DNA of 50,295 bases from a virus: positions 1-50,295 of the IMG/VR virus record IMGVR_UViG_3300042673_002653. One strand, written 5' to 3'. Below, piece by piece: positions 45,684 through 50,295 of the stretch. Position numbers and translations under genes: made by a program. Each line of letters starts with the position of its first letter. Within the stretch, counting starts at the first letter, position 1. Below the pieces are notes generated by a model. It saw only the letters and a list, made by a program, of their open reading frames with translations, was not told where the DNA came from and searched no databases.

Positions 45684-47303
45684 TCAGCGCGAAAACAGCG
45701 AACGCTGCGCATCCCAGCTCAGCGGCAAGTCGGTGGCGCGAAGGGTGCTCAGCGTCATGCGCGGGCCCTGTCGACCGTCGAGGATCGCGCGCTGCAGATC
45801 GGGCGCCAGGAACGCCAGGGCGAGCAGCCGGCGATCGTATTGAGTATCGTGTTTGATGCCGACGGAGGGATCGGCGCGCCAGGCTCTGAGCCGGGCATGG
45901 GCGGTCTGAAGCGCCCGGATCAGACGGGTATCGTGGCGGGCGGTCAGTTGGCCGGGTTGGCCTTCGGCGGTCAGGAACTCTGTGCGGCCTCCCGACAGCT
46001 TGGGGCTGACGGCGATGGCCAGTTTGATGCGATCGTCGCCATCCTTCCATACCCGCTCGTCGTTCGCCGCGCGCCGCAGCAGTCGTTCCACCGCGCTTTC
46101 CGGATCGAGCGTCCATCCCGGGATCTGATCCGCCGCCAGGGAGATCACCAGGTGGGTCGGGCTGGTATCGACCCTGGCGACCACACCCTGAGGGAAGGCC
46201 GGCACGCCGGGGCAGAGGCGTTCCACCCGGTCGCGGATCAGCGTCTCGAGCGGAACCGCGCTGATCCGGCGAACAGAGTTATCGTCCCGGGCTCCGACCG
46301 ACTGCCCACGCTGGACGGTGCTGCTCACATAGTAGCGATAGCTTCGACCGTGACGGTTGCTGTTGGCCACCGGGCTCATCACGTCGCCATCGGCGTCGAA
46401 CAGGATGCCCTTCAGCGGCGCCGTGGCGGTCTGGGGCTGGCGCTTCGCCCGGGCCTTGGTCCGCGACCGGGCCAGCATCGCCTGGACCGCCTCAAAGGTC
46501 TCGCGGTCGATCAGGGCGGTATGGGCGCCCGGATAGTAGGTCTCGTTGTGCGGGACCTCGCCGAGGTAGAGCCGGTTCTTCAGGAGATGGAACAGAGCGC
46601 CGCGCGTGAAGGCCACCCCGCCGCGCTCACGACCGCTCTGGAAGACCATGTGCTTGGTCACGACGCCGTCGGCCGTCAGGGCCTTCGCCAGGAGATGAAC
46701 CGAGCCGATCTCGAGATAGCGCTGGAAGATGAGACGCACCGTCTCGGCCTCCACCGCGTTGACCACCAAAGCCCGGGTCGTGGGATCGGTCGGCGGGTCG
46801 TATCCGAGCGGCAGGGTTCCCCCCATCCACATCCCCTTCTTCTTGGACGCCGCGATCTTGTCGCGGATCCGCTCGCCGGTGACCTCGCGTTCGAACTGGG
46901 CGAAGGACAGGAGCACGTTCAGCGTCAGCCGGCCCATGGACGAGGTGGTGTTGAACGCCTGGGTCACCGAGACGAAGCTGACGCCCTGGGCATCGAACTG
47001 CTCGACGATACGAGCGAAGTCGCCGAGCGATCGGGTCAGACGGTCCACCTTATAGACGACCACCACATCGATCCTCTTGGCCTTGATCGCCGCCAGCAAA
47101 CGCACCAGCGCCGGCCGCTCCATGGAGCCGCCGGAGAAGCCGCCGTCGTCATAGATCTCCGGCGAGGCGACCCAACCCTCCCCGGCCTGAGAGAGCACAT
47201 AGGCCTCGCAGGCCTCACGTTGAGCATGCAGGCTGTTGAAGGCCTGATCCAGCCCCTCTTCCGAGCTCTTTCTGGTGTAGATGGCGCAGCGGATCGCCTT
47301 CAT
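45684..47303 (-). CDS. large serine recombinase
   Basis: 539 residues. Resolvase domain: RCAIYTRKSSEEGLDQAFNS with catalytic Ser13, then VVVVYKVDRLTRSLGDFARI. Recombinase domain: GTLPLGYDPPTDPTTRALVV, FTRGALFHLLKNRLYLGEV. The place of the usual zinc ribbon has LKGILFDADGDVMSPVANSN and RSYRYYVSSTVQRG without cysteines, a variant that goes with DUF2924 neighbours. It integrates or excises DNA through a Ser-linked double-strand cut. ATG 47303 overlaps the DUF2924 stop. Confidence 0.92.
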   Translation of the reverse strand: MKAIRCAIYTRKSSEEGLDQAFNSLHAQREACEAYVLSQAGEGWVASPEIYDDGGFSGGSMERPALVRLLAAIKAKRIDVVVVYKVDRLTRSLGDFARIVEQFDAQGVSFVSVTQAFNTTSSMGRLTLNVLLSFAQFEREVTGERIRDKIAASKKKGMWMGGTLPLGYDPPTDPTTRALVVNAVEAETVRLIFQRYLEIGSVHLLAKALTADGVVTKHMVFQSGRERGGVAFTRGALFHLLKNRLYLGEVPHNETYYPGAHTALIDRETFEAVQAMLARSRTKARAKRQPQTATAPLKGILFDADGDVMSPVANSNRHGRSYRYYVSSTVQRGQSVGARDDNSVRRISAVPLETLIRDRVERLCPGVPAFPQGVVARVDTSPTHLVISLAADQIPGWTLDPESAVERLLRRAANDERVWKDGDDRIKLAIAVSPKLSGGRTEFLTAEGQPGQLTARHDTRLIRALQTAHARLRAWRADPSVGIKHDTQYDRRLLALAFLAPDLQRAILDGRQGPRMTLSTLRATDLPLSWDAQRSLFSR

Positions 47304-47704
47304 CGAGTGGGCGCCTCGCCGAGGCCGAAGAAGCGCCAGCCGTTCCATCTGGCGCCAGTGATCCGAGACGCCACCGTCGAGAGCGACCGGTAGGTCTGTC
47401 CCTCATGCCGATAGCCCTCGGCGACCACCTCCACCTCGTGGCGCACGCCCTTCCACTCGCGGCTCAATCGCGAGCCGATCGGCGGCTTGGCCCGGCTTCC
47501 GACCGGCTGGGATCGTCGAAGGGCGTCTCGGGTCGCCCGGTCCAGACCGCCGAAGGCGGCGGCCTGAAGTTCCCAGGCGATCAGTCGTCGCATCAACCCG
47601 ACCGAGCGTGTGCCCGGTCGGGTTCCAAAAGCGGGTCTCCAGACCTTGGCCAGGTCCTCGAGGTCCATGGCGTCCAGGGCCGAAAGCTCGGCGTCCAGGC
47701 TCAT
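47300..47704 (-). CDS. DUF2924 protein
   Basis: 134 residues. SALDAMDLEDLAKVWRPAFG, RRLIAWELQAAAFGGLDRAT and GWRFFGLGEAPTR are the DUF2924 pattern. The family almost always stands directly upstream of a serine recombinase and downstream of DUF3489, as here, with 4-nt overlaps on both sides. Probably a recombination directionality or target factor. Function is not established. Confidence 0.88.
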   Translation of the reverse strand: MSLDAELSALDAMDLEDLAKVWRPAFGTRPGTRSVGLMRRLIAWELQAAAFGGLDRATRDALRRSQPVGSRAKPPIGSRLSREWKGVRHEVEVVAEGYRHEGQTYRSLSTVASRITGARWNGWRFFGLGEAPTR

Positions 47705-48075
47705 GCGGCGGCCTCGATGATGCGGTAGACCCGCCCGCCCTCTTCCACTGTCGATGTAATGGACAGGCCATAGGTCTTCTTCAGCGCGCCGGCCAAAGCG
47801 CCGCGAACGGAGTGCCGTTGCCAGCCGGTGGCCTGAACCATGGCGTCGATGCTGGCGCCTTCGGGCCGGCGCAGGAGGCCGACGATGGCCGCCAGGTGCG
47901 AGCCCTCACGCGGCGCTTTTACGGTACTCGCCTCGGACTTCGGGGCGGCGGCCTCTGTCGCGTCCGCAACGACGGCCTCTTGGCCCTTCGGCGTCCGCGA
48001 CCGTCGGGACGTACGGGCGACGCGCGCCGAGCGGGCGCGGGCGGGGGGCTTGGTGAGTTCAGCGGCCTTGGTCAT
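47701..48075 (-). CDS. DUF3489 protein (winged-helix-like)
   Basis: 124 residues. The first 55 are basic and Ala/Pro/Arg-rich, disordered and probably DNA-binding; then GSHLAAIVGLLRRPEGASID, TGWQRHSVRGALAGALKKTYGL and RVYRIIEAAA are the DUF3489 domain, winged-helix-like. First gene of the DUF3489-DUF2924-recombinase operon, so perhaps its regulator. The ribosome site GGAGA pairs with an upstream arm in the leader hairpin. Confidence 0.88.
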   Translation of the reverse strand: MTKAAELTKPPARARSARVARTSRRSRTPKGQEAVVADATEAAAPKSEASTVKAPREGSHLAAIVGLLRRPEGASIDAMVQATGWQRHSVRGALAGALKKTYGLSITSTVEEGGRVYRIIEAAA

Positions 48076-48077
48076 GA

Positions 48078-48123
48078 TCGTCTCCGATGGTTAGCCGCCG
48101 GAATGGCGGCTGTACCGAGACGA
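48078..48123 (-). promoter_or_regulatory. Leader hairpin sequestering the DUF3489 ribosome site
   Basis: Outer arms TCGTCTC (48078-48084) and GAGACGA (48117-48123), inner arms AGCCGCC (48093-48099) and GGCGGCT (48105-48111). On the minus strand the outer 3' arm contains GGAGA, 3-9 nt before the ATG. It may control translation, or serve as operator for the DUF3489 protein. Confidence 0.6.
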
Positions 48124-48139
48124 CCCGGCGACGGCCGGG
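48124..48139 (-). terminator. Hairpin after the small protein gene
   Basis: CCCGGC (48124-48129) pairs with GCCGGG (48134-48139) around GACG, 9 nt past the stop of the gene at 48148. It could end that gene's transcript. No U-run. Confidence 0.4.
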
Positions 48140-48147
48140 CGGGATCA

Positions 48148-48387
48148 CTACCGCTCTGGTCGCGCGGGATGTCCAGTCGAATGTCGAGTGAAGGCCTCGG
48201 TGTCGCGCGCGGCGGCGATGGCGGCGCGGACAGCGGCCCTCGCGTCGTCGATCAGTATCAGGACTTCGTCCAAGCGATCGTGTGGCCCGGCTTCGGCGCT
48301 GAGCTCCAACGCGGTCCCCAAGGCCTCGCCGGTCACCTGGTAGAGGCGGATCTGCAGATTGGCGGCGGCGCGTGCGGAAAGGGTCAT
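48148..48387 (-). CDS. hypothetical protein (79 aa)
   Basis: 79 residues, helical: LSARAAANLQIRLYQVTGEA and RLDEVLILIDDARAAVRAAI. Start MTLSAR at 48387; longer forms lack a good start. It stands between the DUF5681/methyltransferase pair and the DUF3489 operon. Function unknown. Confidence 0.6.
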   Translation of the reverse strand: MTLSARAAANLQIRLYQVTGEALGTALELSAEAGPHDRLDEVLILIDDARAAVRAAIAAARDTEAFTRHSTGHPARPER

Positions 48388-48431
48388 GACGCCCACACAG
48401 GCCTGAGCCGCCGGTGCAGTCCAGACGGAAC

Positions 48432-48457
48432 AAGGGCGGCCTCGTGAGGCCGCCCTT
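48432..48457. terminator. Terminator after DUF5681 gene
   Basis: AAGGGCGGCCTC (48432-48443) and GAGGCCGCCCTT (48446-48457) are a perfect 12-bp inverted repeat with a 2-nt centre. It lies 19 nt past the DUF5681 stop and should end the methyltransferase-DUF5681 transcript. Confidence 0.8.
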
Positions 48458-48475
48458 TCCTCGTGCATCAAGCGG

Positions 48476-48961
48476 CTACGGCTCCTCCATATCGTTGTCC
48501 TTGAACAGCTGCGCTCGAAGCGCGTCCATCAAGGGCCAGGGCTGTTGGGGCTGCGGACCGCCATAGAGCCTTTCCCATTGCGCCTCGGTCAGGGGCGGAC
48601 GCGCCACCAGGACGCCCGTGCCTTCCAGCTTCGGCGCCGGTTCACGCAGGTGACCGAACTTCGCCTCAAGTGCGAAGAACAGCTTGAGCGCGGTCGGGTC
48701 CCGCCGGGCGACCGCATCGGCGAACCCTTCATAGCCGAGCTCCCTACGCGTGCGGCTGACCCGCTTGCCGTTGAGGCTCACACCCACCTTTTTGGAAAAG
48801 GCCCTTTCATAGTCTGTCACGTCCTTCCCGGGCTTGGCTGCGGATGGTCTGCCGCCGGGGTTGCCCGACTTGCCCTTCTGGAACTGGCTCTTCTTTGGCG
48901 GGTGTTTGTAGCCGACGTAGTCGAGGTCTCCGGGCCTCGGCTTCTTAGCCTCATCGGTCAT
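48476..48961 (-). CDS. DUF5681 protein
   Basis: 161 residues. YVGYKHPPKKSQFQKGKSGN and PGGRPSAAKP are the DUF5681 hallmark (hpP.ksqFkkGqSGNPkGRP). The remainder is helical (DVTDYERAFSKKV, AVARRDPTALKLFF). The family sits beside terminase or methyltransferase genes in alphaproteobacterial mobile elements. Its ATG overlaps the methyltransferase stop (ATGA), so the two are coupled. Role unknown, perhaps DNA binding. Confidence 0.85.
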   Translation of the reverse strand: MTDEAKKPRPGDLDYVGYKHPPKKSQFQKGKSGNPGGRPSAAKPGKDVTDYERAFSKKVGVSLNGKRVSRTRRELGYEGFADAVARRDPTALKLFFALEAKFGHLREPAPKLEGTGVLVARPPLTEAQWERLYGGPQPQQPWPLMDALRAQLFKDNDMEEP

Positions 48962-50295
48962 GCCGCCACCTCCGTCGGCTGGGTCTCGGCGACCATGGCT
49001 TCGGCTTCCGCCGCCTCGAATGTCAGGCCGTCCTGGCGAATGGGCTGACGCCCGGTGAGGGCAATCCAACGACGACAGATCGTGTCGCAATAGAGCGGGT
49101 CGATCTCGACCAGCCGGCTGCGCCGCCCCGCCTTGTGAGCCGCGATCAGGGTCGTGCCCGAGCCGCCGAAGGCGTCCAGCACGATCTCGCCACGCCGGCT
49201 GACGTCCAGGATGGCCTCCTTCACCAGGCTGACCGGCTTGACGGTCGGGTGCATGGCGATGGCTTCCATCCGGTCCTTGCCGAAGCCGCTGACGCCCCGG
49301 CAAGCCCAGACGTTGGTACGGCTGCGACCGGTGTCGCCCAGACCGAAGGTGTTGGTGTGGCCGGCCTCGCCCCACTTCAGCGCCAGGATCAGCTCATGCT
49401 GGGAGCGATAGAAGGTCCCCATCGCCCCCACCCCCTTGTCCCACACGATCAGGTTCTTGACCTCGAACCCCGCGGCCTTCGCCGCCGCCTCCAGCGTCGA
49501 GAGGCCTCGCCAGTCCATGCAGGAGAAGGCGATCGCGCCGTCCTTGAACTTGGCGGCCAGGTTGACGTGGACCTGGGTCAGGAAGTCGAGGAACGCCTGC
49601 GGGCTCATCTCGCCAGAGGCCATGGCGAACTCGCGCTGCTTGATCCGACCCGAGCCGCCGACGAACCCCTGGATGGGGACGTTATAGGGCGCGTCTGTGA
49701 AGACCATGTCGGCGACCTCGCCGTCGGGCATCAGGGCATAGAACGTCTCCGGCTGCAGGGCGTCGCCGCAGATCAGGCGGTGGCGGCCGTCCTCCATCGA
49801 CCAGACGTCTCCCGGTCGGCTCACCGCCGTCGCCCGCAGGTCCGGCGTCTCGTCGAGGGCGTCATCCGCGCCTTGGGTCTTCGCCTCGTCGGCCTCCAGG
49901 ACGATGCGGTCGATCTCGGCGAGCTCGAACCCGGTCGTGACCAGTTCGATCGGCTGCTCGCTCAGCACCAAGAGTTCCTCGGCCAAAACGATCGTGTCCC
50001 AGCGACCGTCCTCGGCCAGACGGTTGTCCGCCAGGCGGTAGGCGCGCAGCTGGACGTCGGACAGGTGGGTGACCCGCACCGCCGGCGCCTCGGTCAGCCC
50101 CAGCATCTTCGCCGCCTCGACGCGGGCGACGCCGACGACGATGCGGTTCTCGGCATCGATGACGATGGGGCTGATGAAGCCGTAAACCTTCAGGCTTTCG
50201 GCGATCTTGTTCAGCTGGGTCTTGGTGTGGACCCGCGCATTGCGCGCGGGCGGTATGAGCGCCGCGAGGGGCGTATAGAAGAGTTCGGGTCGCAT
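48958..50295 (-). CDS. ParB-domain/DNA methyltransferase fusion (start at window edge)
   Basis: 445 residues from an ATG at the last base; the true start may lie beyond. ParB-like N-terminal domain: LIPPARNARVHTKTQLNKIA, GFISPIVIDAENRIVVGVAR. Then a beta-class DNA methylase: MVFTDAPYNVPIQGFVGGSG (motif IV, DAPY instead of DPPY), REFAMASGEM, and LDAFGGSGTTLIAAHKAGRR (SAM motif I). It methylates adenine-N6 or cytosine-N4 in DNA. Such fusions are frequent in mobile elements. It is leftward and coupled to DUF5681. Confidence 0.9.
   Translation of the reverse strand: MRPELFYTPLAALIPPARNARVHTKTQLNKIAESLKVYGFISPIVIDAENRIVVGVARVEAAKMLGLTEAPAVRVTHLSDVQLRAYRLADNRLAEDGRWDTIVLAEELLVLSEQPIELVTTGFELAEIDRIVLEADEAKTQGADDALDETPDLRATAVSRPGDVWSMEDGRHRLICGDALQPETFYALMPDGEVADMVFTDAPYNVPIQGFVGGSGRIKQREFAMASGEMSPQAFLDFLTQVHVNLAAKFKDGAIAFSCMDWRGLSTLEAAAKAAGFEVKNLIVWDKGVGAMGTFYRSQHELILALKWGEAGHTNTFGLGDTGRSRTNVWACRGVSGFGKDRMEAIAMHPTVKPVSLVKEAILDVSRRGEIVLDAFGGSGTTLIAAHKAGRRSRLVEIDPLYCDTICRRWIALTGRQPIRQDGLTFEAAEAEAMVAETQPTEVAA

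Noticed and set aside
45840-47393. 517-codon plus-strand frame
   Set aside because: Antisense to the serine recombinase, whose domains are unmistakable.
1-50295. Retron, diversity-generating retroelement or CRISPR-Cas
   Set aside because: No reverse transcriptase, cas gene or template/variable repeat pair was seen in any frame.

Overview
The window is high-GC alphaproteobacterial DNA, most likely from the Caulobacterales (a Brevundimonas- or Caulobacter-like host). The clues are GC-rich third codon positions, a GcrA-family protein, and a DUF3489/DUF2924/serine-recombinase module typical of alphaproteobacteria. Nearly all of it is one temperate siphovirus-type prophage with its right end near 45.1-45.7 kb. 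Its left end lies outside the window. The host name is an inference.

Layout. From 1 to 1258 a leftward early operon ends in a DUF7666 protein whose 3' end is a 27-bp tandem repeat, cut by the window edge. From 1426 to 3.5 kb lies an accessory block: an unknown protein, two lipoproteins and a hicBA toxin-antitoxin pair. The immunity region is at 3.5-4.66 kb. A small HTH repressor is co-transcribed leftward with two envelope proteins and faces a Cro-like gene across an array of CTTAC-N5-GTAAG operators. The same operator pair, with the same geometry, precedes the leftward early operon. From 4.65 to 13.9 kb is the rightward early operon: an HNH-AP2 nuclease, a CII-like regulator, RusA, a GcrA homologue, a LexA-type DNA-binding protein, an MT-A70 methyltransferase, DnaB helicase, a DUF1376 replication protein and a 5'-nucleotidase-like HAD protein. 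A terminator and a tRNA-Trp mark the switch to late genes.

Late genes (14.2-43.2 kb) run in packaging and assembly order: TerS, TerL, DUF1073 portal, DUF2213 protease-scaffold with an internal scaffold start, cement protein, major capsid protein, connectors, a Mu-F-like head protein, tail completion, tail tube, frameshifted tail chaperones, tape measure, tail-tip proteins with an NlpC/P60-like peptidase, a central hub of about 1070 residues, fibres, holin-like membrane proteins, a T4-type lysozyme and nested Rz/Rz1 spanins. There is no sheath gene, so the tail is non-contractile. Three free-standing HNH endonuclease genes interrupt the head genes, one of them antisense, and all three carry a related folded 5' leader.

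The right end holds a tyrosine integrase (43.9-45.1 kb) and a non-coding region with 12-bp-period repeats and a sequence like a tRNA-Ser 3' end, probably the attachment region. Beyond 45.68 kb a second, leftward mobile module begins: a large serine recombinase, DUF2924, DUF3489, a small protein, DUF5681 and a ParB-domain/DNA-methyltransferase fusion. It looks like a separate integrated element abutting the prophage.
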